Of a stretch of 7,776 bases of DNA, positions 1 to 4,985 are shown piece by piece. The translations under genes and the position numbers were made by a program. The DNA is from Cellulomonas sp. (GTDB taxonomy: Bacteria > Actinomycetota > Actinomycetes > Actinomycetales > Cellulomonadaceae), in assembly GCA_027451305.1 (NCBI GenBank), contig DAIDJQ010000086.1, positions 1 to 7,776 of the forward strand, written 5' to 3'. The notes below the pieces were generated by a model, which searched no databases, was not told the DNA's origin, and saw only the letters and a list, made by a program, of their open reading frames with translations. The stretch's first letter is position 1. Each line of letters starts with the position of its first letter.

Positions 1-20
1 TCCACGTTCGGGCAGGTCAG

Positions 21-60
21 AGGCCGCTTCTCCGGGTGGAGAGGCGGCCTTCTTGCTTGT
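21..60 (+). terminator. Rho-independent terminator of an upstream plus-strand gene
   Basis: A 13-bp stem (21-33 with 38-50) closes on a GGGT loop. Pairing is complete apart from one G-T wobble, and the stem is followed by a T-rich tract (TTCTTGCTTGT, about 50-60). Read on the minus strand there is no T-tract, so it works best for a gene entering from the left. That gene is not in the window; only about 20 nt precede the stem. A tRNA or an ordinary protein gene would both fit. Confidence 0.8.
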
Positions 61-63
61 CGA

Positions 64-85
64 TGGACAGAAAGTGGACACAAAG
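64..85. repeat. 11-bp tandem direct repeat
   Basis: Two adjacent 11-mers, TGGACAGAAAG (64-74) and TGGACACAAAG (75-85), differ at one base. They are A-rich against a GC-rich background and sit just after the terminator. They could be a protein-binding site, for example a regulator or recombinase arm site, or chance. The sequence assigns no function. Confidence 0.5.
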
Positions 86-356
86 CCCCCTGGGAGTGGT
101 GCGCCATGGGGCGCGGGTGAGGCCGCGACCTGGGTCGGCGCGTCGCCGTTGGCATGGACGAGTTGACTCCGGAGAGTGCGCGTCTGGGGTTCGAGTCTGC
201 AGACGCGCAGGCCGGAGGCCTGAGGCTCGAGTCCTGCGGCAGGTCGCCGGTTCGAGGCTCAGGCGGATCGGTGACGTTGCCGGTGGACGATGCCTTGCCG
301 CGCGGAACCTAGGGAGTCGTGTTCGCAGCGGCGAGGAGTAGGTCGGCTGGTCGCGG

Positions 357-1742
357 TCAGACCACAGCGGCGGCGGTCTGGGATGCCGACCAGGCCTGAG
401 TGGCGACCTGGACGGCATCCCACGGCGAGCCGAGGGGCGGGGTGTAGGACAGGTCGAGCTCGCTGACCTGCTCGACGGTCAGTCCGGCATAGATGGCGGT
501 GGCGTAGGTGTCGACGCGCTTGGCGACTTCGGTGCCGCGGCGACCGACGAGCTGGGCGCCGAGCAGGCGGCCGTCGCGGGTGTCGCCGGTCACCCGGAAC
601 GAGATCGGGTGTGCGTCGGGGTAGTAGCGCTTGTGGTCGTCGGCGGCGGCTGCGGTGGTCACGGGGCTGTAGCCCGCCGGGCTCGCGTCGCGCTCGCGCA
701 GGCCGGTGCGGGCGGCGACGAGGTCGAAGACCTTGACGACCTGGGTGCCGACCGAGCCGGCGAAGGCTCGGTCGCCGCCGAGGGCGTTCTCTCCGGCGAT
801 GCGGCCCTGCTTGTGTGAGGTGGTGCCCAAAGGCAGGTAGGTGACGCCGAGGAGGCGGTGGTGGGTCACGACGCCGTCGCCGGCGGCCCACACGTGCGGC
901 AGGCCGGTGCCCATGTGGTCGTCGACGAGGATCGCACGGCCAGCACCGAGCGAGGCCCCGGCACTCTCGAGGAGGGCCGTGTTGGGGCGCACGCCGACGA
1001 CGACGAGCACGAGGTCGGCGGTGGCCTGGACCGGCTGCCCGGCGTGCGTGCCGCTCACGGTCAGGCCGGCGGACGTCTTGGCGATGGCTGTGATCGTGGT
1101 GTCGAGGACGACGTCGACGCCGTGGCCGACGAGCTCGTCGTGGACCAGTGCGCCGAGTTCGGGGTCGAGGGTGGACAGCACCTGCGGGCCGCGCTGGAAC
1201 TGGGTGACGCGCAGCCCGCGGACGGTCAGGGCCTCGGCCATCTCCAGGCCGACGTAGCCGGCGCCGACGATGATCGCGCTGCGGGGCGCGCGCTCGGCCA
1301 GCTGGGCGTCGATGGCGAAGGTGTCGCCCATGGAGTGCAGCACGTGCACGCCGTCGTCCGGCCCGAGCGCTTCGAGGCCGGCGATGCCGGCGCGGGAGGG
1401 CAGTGCGCCGGTGCCGACCATGAGCTCGTCGTAGGCGATCTCCTCGGTGGCGCCGTCCGGCGTGCGCACGGCCAGCCGCCGCCCGGCGACGTCGATGGCG
1501 GTCGCGAAGGTGTCCAGCCGCAGCTGCATGCCGGTCGCCTCGAGATCGGCGGCGGTGCGGTGGGCCAGGGACTGCCAGGGGCTGACCTCGCCGGTGAAGT
1601 AGTAGGGGATGCCGCAGATGGAGAAGTTGGGGTAAGAGTCCGCGACGACGACGGTGACGTCGGTGGTCCGGTCGAGCTCGCGGGCGCGCAGAGCGGCGGA
1701 CACGCCGGCGTCGCTGCCGCCGACGATGACGAGGTGGGTCAT
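357..1742 (-). CDS. FAD-dependent pyridine nucleotide-disulfide oxidoreductase, CoA-disulfide-reductase type
   Basis: This 461-residue flavoprotein has the usual two dinucleotide-binding folds. An N-terminal FAD-binding segment (VIVGGSDAG, residues 5-13) is followed by the active-site stretch FSICGIPYY with Cys43, the only cysteine in the protein. The NAD(P)H-binding GAGYVG lies at 160-165, VVGVRPNT at 248-254 and the second FAD motif AAGD at 286-289. The C-terminal dimer domain contains YY at 373-374 and YTPPLGSPWD near 433. A single catalytic cysteine before GxPYY plus C-terminal tyrosines is the pattern of CoA-disulfide/persulfide reductases; there is no C-terminal rhodanese domain. The likely role is NAD(P)H-dependent reduction of a small disulfide or persulfide, which would help thiol-dependent arsenate reduction or arsenite chelation; substrate and role are inferred. 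Its ATG overlaps the stop of the MIP channel gene (ATGA, 1739-1742), implying translational coupling and one mRNA. Family assignment is confident, substrate is not. Confidence 0.85.
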   Translation of the reverse strand: MTHLVIVGGSDAGVSAALRARELDRTTDVTVVVADSYPNFSICGIPYYFTGEVSPWQSLAHRTAADLEATGMQLRLDTFATAIDVAGRRLAVRTPDGATEEIAYDELMVGTGALPSRAGIAGLEALGPDDGVHVLHSMGDTFAIDAQLAERAPRSAIIVGAGYVGLEMAEALTVRGLRVTQFQRGPQVLSTLDPELGALVHDELVGHGVDVVLDTTITAIAKTSAGLTVSGTHAGQPVQATADLVLVVVGVRPNTALLESAGASLGAGRAILVDDHMGTGLPHVWAAGDGVVTHHRLLGVTYLPLGTTSHKQGRIAGENALGGDRAFAGSVGTQVVKVFDLVAARTGLRERDASPAGYSPVTTAAAADDHKRYYPDAHPISFRVTGDTRDGRLLGAQLVGRRGTEVAKRVDTYATAIYAGLTVEQVSELDLSYTPPLGSPWDAVQVATQAWSASQTAAAVV

Positions 1743-2425
1743 GCCAGAGCCTTTCGGGGAGAGGGGAACAACAGCAGGAGCAGGCCAAGGCCGACAGTGC
1801 CGCCGGCGAGCTGGGCGACGACGAACCAGGCCGCCGAGCCGGGCGCGATGCCGGCGAAGGAGTCGGTCAGGACGCGGCCGATCGTGACGGCGGGGTTGGC
1901 GAAGGAGGTTGAGGAGGTGAACCAGTAGGCGGCGCCGATGTAGGCGCCGACCGCGGGCCCGACGATTCGAGTCCGGTCGGTGCGGACCAGGGCGAAGATC
2001 AGGAGCACCAGGCCGGCGGTGGCGACGACCTCACCGAGCAGCCGCCCGGTATCTGTCCGGTCGGTGGTCGCGATCGAGGTGGGTACCGCGAACATCGCGT
2101 TGGCCAGGACGGCGCCGCCGCACGCGCCCACGAGTTGGGCGGCGACGTAGGTGACCAGCTCCGTGGCCGTGGCCCGGTCGCCGAGCGTGCGGTTGACGAG
2201 GGTGACGACCGGGTTGAAGTGGGCCCCGGACAGTGGCTGGAAGACCACGATCAGGACCGCTAGACCGAACGCGGTCGCCATGGCGTTCTCGAGGAGCGCC
2301 AGGCCGGTGTCGTTGGGCGACAGCCGTTGGGCGGCGATGCCGGAGCCGACGACGACCGCGACGAGCAGTCCGGTGCCGAGCAGCTCGGCGAAGGCCCGTC
2401 GCCACAAGGGTGGGGAGGTGTTCAT
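1739..2425 (-). CDS. MIP-family (aquaporin-like) channel, probable arsenite/metalloid channel
   Basis: This 228-residue protein has about six membrane segments and the two half-helix signatures of the MIP family. The first is SGAHFNPV with NPV at 71-73, where most aquaporins have NPA. The second is FANPAVTIGR with NPA at 177-179 and the selectivity-filter arginine at 184. MIP channels pass water, glycerol or undissociated As(OH)3. In rhizobial ars operons the channel AqpS replaces the arsenite pump and lets internally made arsenite leave down its gradient. Its position beside two arsenate reductases, in a window lacking ArsB or Acr3, supports the same job here, but transport is inferred. It is the first gene of a two-gene minus-strand operon with the oxidoreductase (4-nt overlap). 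The start was chosen because a promoter-like element ends 8 nt before this ATG and no Shine-Dalgarno is visible, suggesting a leaderless transcript. Confidence 0.85.
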   Translation of the reverse strand: MNTSPPLWRRAFAELLGTGLLVAVVVGSGIAAQRLSPNDTGLALLENAMATAFGLAVLIVVFQPLSGAHFNPVVTLVNRTLGDRATATELVTYVAAQLVGACGGAVLANAMFAVPTSIATTDRTDTGRLLGEVVATAGLVLLIFALVRTDRTRIVGPAVGAYIGAAYWFTSSTSFANPAVTIGRVLTDSFAGIAPGSAAWFVVAQLAGGTVGLGLLLLLFPSPRKALA

Positions 2426-2433
2426 CGCGGCAG

Positions 2434-2466
2434 ATCTTGACTCGGTCGAAGTAACTCAGTCAAGAT
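2434..2466. promoter_or_regulatory. Divergent promoter/operator with mirror-image leaderless promoters
   Basis: A perfect 9-bp inverted repeat, ATCTTGACT (2434-2442) and AGTCAAGAT (2458-2466), is separated by 15 nt between the MIP channel and the fusion gene. Each arm carries TTGACT, a good -35 for the gene on the far side, and CAAGAT, an acceptable actinobacterial -10 for the gene on the near side. Both promoters therefore have an 18-nt spacer and overlap base for base. The -10 ends 7 nt before the plus ATG (2474) and 8 nt before the minus ATG (2425), so both mRNAs would begin at or next to the start codon. A dimeric ArsR-type protein bound to the repeat would cover both promoters; the fusion protein encoded alongside is the obvious candidate. 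Confidence 0.6.
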
Positions 2467-2473
2467 TGCGGCA

Positions 2474-3148
2474 ATGAACAGTGAGCAAACCCAGTTTCGG
2501 TCGCGGGTCGCCCGCCACTCGGCGCTGGCCGACCAGGCCCGGCTGAGGATCATGGACCTGCTGGCCGTCGGTGACGCCGCACCGGTCGAGCTGCAGGCCG
2601 CACTGGGCATCACCTCGAACCTGCTGGCCCACCACGTCGCCGTCCTGGCCGAGGCGGGTCTGGTGACCCGCACGCGCTCGCACGGCGATCGGCGCCGCAC
2701 GTACCTGCACGTGGCGCCCGACGCGCTGGACGACCTGCTGCCCAGCGCGCGGATCACCGTCCGGCGGGTCGTGTTCGTCTGCACGGGCAACTCGGCCCGC
2801 TCGCAGATCGCAGCGGCCTTGTGGAGCGAGGCCAGCGATATCCCGGTCGCCTCGGCCGGCACGCATCCGGCACCGGCGATCGAGCCGGCGGCCGTGACCG
2901 CGGCGGCCCGCCACGGGCTGACGCTGACGGCCGCCGCGCCGCGTGCCGTCGCCGACGTCGTGACCGACCAGGACCTCGTCGTGACGGTGTGCGACAACGC
3001 CCACGAGGAGCTTGGCGGTGCCGGCCGCCTGCACTGGTCGGTGCCCGACCCGGTGGCCGAGGGCACGGACGCCGCCTTCGACCACGCCGTCGAGGAGCTT
3101 GCCCGCCGCGTTCACGCCCTGGCCCAGCACACCACCGTCGCCGCCTGA
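2474..3148 (+). CDS. ArsR-type HTH domain fused to LMW-phosphatase-type arsenate reductase
   Basis: This 224-residue protein has two parts. Residues about 10-90 form a winged-helix ArsR domain, with the recognition-helix region at ITSNLLAHHVAVLAEAGLV (about 46-64) and a wing around RTRSHGDRRRTYLHV. Residues about 97-220 form a low-molecular-weight phosphatase/ArsC domain with the catalytic P-loop CTGNSARS (Cys103, Arg109, a CX5R motif), a second cysteine in VTVCDNA (Cys173) and the general-acid Asp192 in VPDPV. The third cysteine of staphylococcal ArsC is absent, so recycling may use an external thiol such as mycothiol. The HTH half has no cysteine at all, hence no classical arsenite site; any sensing would have to use the catalytic domain or another signal. 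The likely dual role is autoregulator of the divergent promoter and arsenate reductase. The ATG has no Shine-Dalgarno but sits 7 nt after a -10, consistent with leaderless translation. The gene is convergent with arsC, 43 bp away. Confidence 0.85.
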   Translation: MNSEQTQFRSRVARHSALADQARLRIMDLLAVGDAAPVELQAALGITSNLLAHHVAVLAEAGLVTRTRSHGDRRRTYLHVAPDALDDLLPSARITVRRVVFVCTGNSARSQIAAALWSEASDIPVASAGTHPAPAIEPAAVTAAARHGLTLTAAAPRAVADVVTDQDLVVTVCDNAHEELGGAGRLHWSVPDPVAEGTDAAFDHAVEELARRVHALAQHTTVAA

Positions 3149-3198
3149 TCACCCGCCGGCGACGACTGCCACATCGCGGGCCCGAATCCGATCAGGCG
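3142..3198. terminator. Possible bidirectional stem between convergent genes
   Basis: The 43-bp gap between the two convergent stop codons is bracketed by a perfect 9-bp inverted repeat, CGCCTGATC (3142-3150) and GATCAGGCG (3190-3198). Each arm includes one gene's stop codon. A shorter CCCGC/GCGGG pairing is possible inside. No T-tract follows on either side and the loop is long, so termination is only a suggestion; the symmetry may partly reflect the shared Ala-stop ends of the two genes. Confidence 0.3.
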
Positions 3199-3848
3199 TG
3201 GGTCGAGACCTCCAGCTCGGCCAGCAGGCGCAGGACCCGACGCTCGATCTCGTCCCGCACGGGGCGCACGTCCTCGACGGACTTGCCGGCCGGATCGTCC
3301 AGCTCCCACTCCTCGTAGCGCTTGCCCGGGAAGATCGGGCACGCGTCGCCGCAGCCCATGGTGATGATCGCGTCGGCGGCCCGGACCACCTCGTCCGTCC
3401 ACGGCTTGGGGTATTCGCGGGAGATGTCGATGCCGCGCTCGGCCATCGCCGTCACCGCCGCCGGGTTGACCTCGCTGGCAGGCTCCGACCCGCCCGACCA
3501 GGCGATCGCCGCGTCGCCGGCGTAGTGCTCGAAGAAGCCCAACGCCATCTGAGAGCGACCGGCGTTGTGCACGCACAAGAAGAGCACGACAGGCTTGCCG
3601 TCGCGTGCCTTGCCCTCGATCCGCGCCAGCGCCGTCAGGCGCTGCTTGGCGAACCGTTCGGCCAGCAACGGCAGGAAGCTGGTGACATGGGCCCTGGGGG
3701 CGAACTGGTCGTAGGACGACTGCAGGAAACGATCGATCGTCTCCACCCCGAACGTGCCCTGGAACTCGCCCTGGAGCCGGGTCGCGGCCGTCCGGAGCGC
3801 AACCTGCTGGTCCAGCGTGATCTGCGGACCGGGGTCGGTGGCGGTCAT
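3192..3848 (-). CDS. arsC: Arsenate reductase ArsC with N-terminal helical domain
   Basis: This protein has 218 residues. Residues about 12-80 form an all-helical N-terminal domain ending VTSFLPLLAERFAKQRLTAL, as in actinobacterial ArsC proteins with a three-helix-bundle dimerization domain. The catalytic LMW-phosphatase/ArsC domain follows, with P-loop CVHNAGRS (Cys92, Arg98, CX5R), a cysteine pair in MGCGDACP (Cys166 and Cys170) and the general-acid region DDPAG (184-188). The enzyme reduces arsenate to arsenite in the cytoplasm. Three cysteines are arranged as in thioredoxin-linked ArsC, but actinomycetes also use mycothiol/mycoredoxin, so the reductant is open. A purine-rich AGAGAGGG sequence lies about 8-15 nt before the ATG, supporting this start, in contrast to the leaderless neighbours. 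Its promoter (TTGACA/CATATT) lies about 90 nt upstream and carries the same palindrome as the arsR/arsD promoter, so control by ArsR is likely. Confidence 0.93.
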   Translation of the reverse strand: MTATDPGPQITLDQQVALRTAATRLQGEFQGTFGVETIDRFLQSSYDQFAPRAHVTSFLPLLAERFAKQRLTALARIEGKARDGKPVVLFLCVHNAGRSQMALGFFEHYAGDAAIAWSGGSEPASEVNPAAVTAMAERGIDISREYPKPWTDEVVRAADAIITMGCGDACPIFPGKRYEEWELDDPAGKSVEDVRPVRDEIERRVLRLLAELEVSTHA

Positions 3849-3910
3849 GGTCCAAGCCCTCTCTCGATCTCGTCACTGAGACCCGTCACGTCTCTCGCGC
3901 TCCGACGTGT

Positions 3911-3975
3911 CCCCAGTCACTCAACGCACGTTTAGGCAATATGTGCTGAGCGATTGACGTTTGTCAAGACTGGGG
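3911..3975. repeat. 8-bp inverted repeat bracketing the arsC promoter
   Basis: CCCCAGTC (3911-3918) and GACTGGGG (3968-3975) are exact reverse complements 49 nt apart, enclosing the whole predicted arsC promoter and operator. They might be distal operator half-sites or allow a cruciform; an eight-base match could also be chance. Confidence 0.35.
3938..3967 (-). promoter_or_regulatory. arsC promoter with ArsR-type operator over the -35
   Basis: Read on the minus strand, a consensus TTGACA (3967-3962) is followed after 18 nt by CATATT (3943-3938), giving a leader of roughly 80 nt before arsC. The -35 is one arm of the perfect palindrome TTGAC-GTTT-GTCAA (3954-3967). The same pattern with one mismatch covers the arsR/arsD promoter at 4529-4542, which marks both as probable ArsR operators. 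Confidence 0.65.
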
Positions 3976-4149
3976 CCGCCGGGAGAGGCCGCAGCCGGTC
4001 GGGCAAACGCCTTCCGGAGGTCTTCCGGTCAGGTGGCGGTGGCGGGCCGGTGCGGGCCAGAGCGGTTTCGGACAGCCATAGGTGGCGCCGACGGTCCCAT
4101 GCGGCGGACGGCTGCAGCGAAGCCGCCGCCAACGCGGGTGGTGGCGCAG
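3976..4149. other. GC-rich spacer downstream of arsR, with hairpins
   Basis: No gene is supported here. Together with the arsC leader it makes a gap of about 300 bp between two minus-strand ars genes, where many actinobacterial clusters carry an acr3 or arsB pump gene. Neither strand translates to anything pump-like. Two hairpins are present: CCGGA-GGTCT-TCCGG (4014-4028) and a larger one at 4103-4130. Confidence 0.5.
4103..4130 (-). terminator. Candidate terminator hairpin after arsR
   Basis: Twenty nt past the arsR stop, GGCGG plus GGCT (4103-4113) pair with AGCC plus CCGCC (4121-4130), giving nine base pairs around a 7-nt loop with a small asymmetric bulge. There is no T-tract on the minus-strand side, so it would be a U-less, GC-only terminator at best. 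Confidence 0.3.
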
Positions 4150-4506
4150 CTAGAGCAGGTCCCCGCCGAGGACGTCCCGCAGGCTGTCGAGCGCGCCCGG
4201 GACGAGCCTGTAGTGGACCCAGGTGCCGCGACGCTCGCCGGTCACCATTCCGGCCTCCCGGAGCACCTTGAGGTGGTGCGAGACGGTCGGCTGGCTCAAG
4301 TCGAGCGGCTCGGTCAGGTCGCAGACGCAGGCCTCGCCGGACTCGTGCGCCCCGATCAGGTACAGCAGACGCAGCCGTGCGGGATCGGCAAGTGCCTTGA
4401 AGCGGGATGCCAGGTCGACGGCGACAAGCGGCTCCATGGGGGCGCGGACCAGCGGCGGCGAGCATGCGTTGACGTCGGTCAACGGCAGGACGGCGGTACT
4501 GCTCAT
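4150..4506 (-). CDS. arsR: ArsR-family arsenite-responsive repressor
   Basis: This is a 118-residue winged-helix repressor. The metal-site helix carries EACVCDL with Cys60 and Cys62, equivalent to the CVC of E. coli ArsR, followed by the recognition helix LSQPTVSHHLKVLREAGMV (70-88) and the beta wing (about 90-101). An N-terminal cysteine, Cys15, stands where the Corynebacterium-type ArsR has a Cys-Cys pair; here residue 16 is serine. Arsenite binding should release it from DNA and induce the locus. The frame is open back to an ATG at 4563, but I chose the internal ATG at 4506: MSSTAVLPLTDVNAC matches the usual actinobacterial start, and a -10 (CATACT) ends exactly 6 nt before it, predicting a leaderless mRNA. 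The longer start would lie upstream of that promoter. It is divergent from arsD and is the probable regulator of arsR, arsD-arsA and arsC. Confidence 0.93.
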   Translation of the reverse strand: MSSTAVLPLTDVNACSPPLVRAPMEPLVAVDLASRFKALADPARLRLLYLIGAHESGEACVCDLTEPLDLSQPTVSHHLKVLREAGMVTGERRGTWVHYRLVPGALDSLRDVLGGDLL

Positions 4507-4512
4507 TGCACC

Positions 4513-4557
4513 AGTATGCGGGCCTGGATTGACTGCTGTCGATCCAACGTTGATAGT
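4513..4557. promoter_or_regulatory. Divergent arsR/arsD promoters with shared ArsR operator
   Basis: Plus strand: TTGACT (4529-4534), 17 nt, GATAGT (4552-4557), giving an arsD leader of about 45 nt. Minus strand: TCGACA (4542-4537), 18 nt, CATACT (4518-4513), ending 6 nt before the arsR ATG. The two -35 boxes are the two arms of one near-perfect 18-bp palindrome, GATTGAC-TGCT-GTCGATC (4527-4544, one mismatched pair). An ArsR dimer there would block both genes at once. A second palindrome, CAACGTTG, follows at 4545-4552. Confidence 0.7.
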
Positions 4558-4594
4558 CTGCATCGAAGGACGTCGATTCAGAACGGCGCAGTCC

Positions 4595-4600
4595 GAGGAG
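4595..4600 (+). promoter_or_regulatory. Ribosome-binding site of arsD
   Basis: GAGGAG lies 7 nt before the GTG at 4608. It is a strong Shine-Dalgarno match and fixes the non-ATG start of arsD. Confidence 0.8.
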
Positions 4601-4607
4601 CGGTGCA

Positions 4608-4985
4608 GTGACGACGATCGAGGTGTTTGAGCCGGCCATGTGCTGCAGCACGGGCGTGTGCGGTCCGGACGTGCCGCAGGAACTGGTGACGTTCTCGGCC
4701 GACGTGGACTGGGTGCGAAGCAGCGGGGCCGAGGTCCAGCGGTATAACCTCGCCTCGACGCCGGCTGCGTTCACCGCTCGTCAAGCGGTGCTCGACTTCA
4801 TGAAGGTGTCCGGCTCGGCGGGCCTGCCGCTGGTGCTGGTCGACGACGTCGTGGCCATGGCGGGTCGCTATCCCGACCGGACCGAGCTTGGCCGGTGGGT
4901 CGGCAAGCCCGTTCCGGCTGGTGCCGTGCGCCTGTTGCCGCTGGCCGGCGCGGGGGGCAGCTGCTGCGGCGGCGGCTCGTGCTGA
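4608..4985 (+). CDS. arsD: ArsD arsenite metallochaperone
   Basis: This 125-residue protein begins MTTIEVFEPAMCCSTGVCG, close to the canonical ArsD start. Cys12, Cys13 and Cys18 are the three residues shown in the E. coli plasmid protein to bind As(III) and hand it to ArsA. The core (GLPLVLVDD, 72-80; AMAGRYPDRTELGRW, 83-97) is the conserved thioredoxin-like fold. The tail keeps vicinal cysteines (SCCGGGSC: Cys119, Cys120, Cys125), which in E. coli ArsD are dispensable for chaperone activity. It starts at GTG behind a good ribosome-binding site and its stop overlaps the proposed arsA start. ArsD loads arsenite onto ArsA and raises its affinity, so the pair implies an energy-driven pump somewhere in the cell. 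Transcription should be under ArsR through the palindrome on its -35. Confidence 0.95.
   Translation: MTTIEVFEPAMCCSTGVCGPDVPQELVTFSADVDWVRSSGAEVQRYNLASTPAAFTARQAVLDFMKVSGSAGLPLVLVDDVVAMAGRYPDRTELGRWVGKPVPAGAVRLLPLAGAGGSCCGGGSC

Larger units (their letters stand above)
1..356. other. Non-coding left flank with terminator and short repeats
   Basis: I find no convincing gene in this stretch. Open frames cross it on both strands, but their translations are arginine/proline-rich GC shadows with no recognisable domain. It holds the strong terminator at 21-50, an 11-bp tandem repeat at 64-85, a CAGGCC-GGA-GGCCTG hairpin at 208-222, and three loose copies of a (G/C)TTCGAG or GCTCGAG motif at 189-195, 225-231 and 250-256. 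It also contains the 3' flank of the minus-strand oxidoreductase, where I see no clear T-tract terminator. The upstream gene served by the terminator lies outside the window. Confidence 0.6.

Noticed and set aside
184..206. tRNA-like T-arm (GGGTTCGAGTC)
   Set aside because: The flanking 5-nt stems do not pair and no anticodon or acceptor stem can be built around it; the other TTCGAG copies fail likewise.
36..341. Possible small protein of 101 residues on the plus strand
   Set aside because: It starts inside the terminator stem, has no ribosome-binding site and is Arg-rich without a recognisable fold.
259..1788. Long minus-strand frame overlapping the oxidoreductase, 509 codons
   Set aside because: Arg/Pro/His-rich shadow of the oxidoreductase gene in another frame, typical of GC-rich DNA; no domain recognisable.
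858..1928. Long plus-strand frame opposite the oxidoreductase and channel genes
   Set aside because: Gly/Asp/Ala-rich antisense shadow; the minus-strand genes have clear motifs and a proper ATGA junction.
3849..4149. Remnant of an acr3/arsB pump gene between arsR and arsC
   Set aside because: No membrane-like translation in any frame; the stretch holds the arsC leader, promoter and GC-rich hairpins.
4507..4563. N-terminal extension of ArsR to an ATG at 4563
   Set aside because: It would place coding sequence across the arsR promoter and operator, and the added residues do not resemble ArsR N-termini.
4895..4978. ArsA start at 4895
   Set aside because: It would overlap arsD by about 90 bp, and the extra residues are arginine-rich frame-shifted ArsD tail sequence absent from ArsA proteins.
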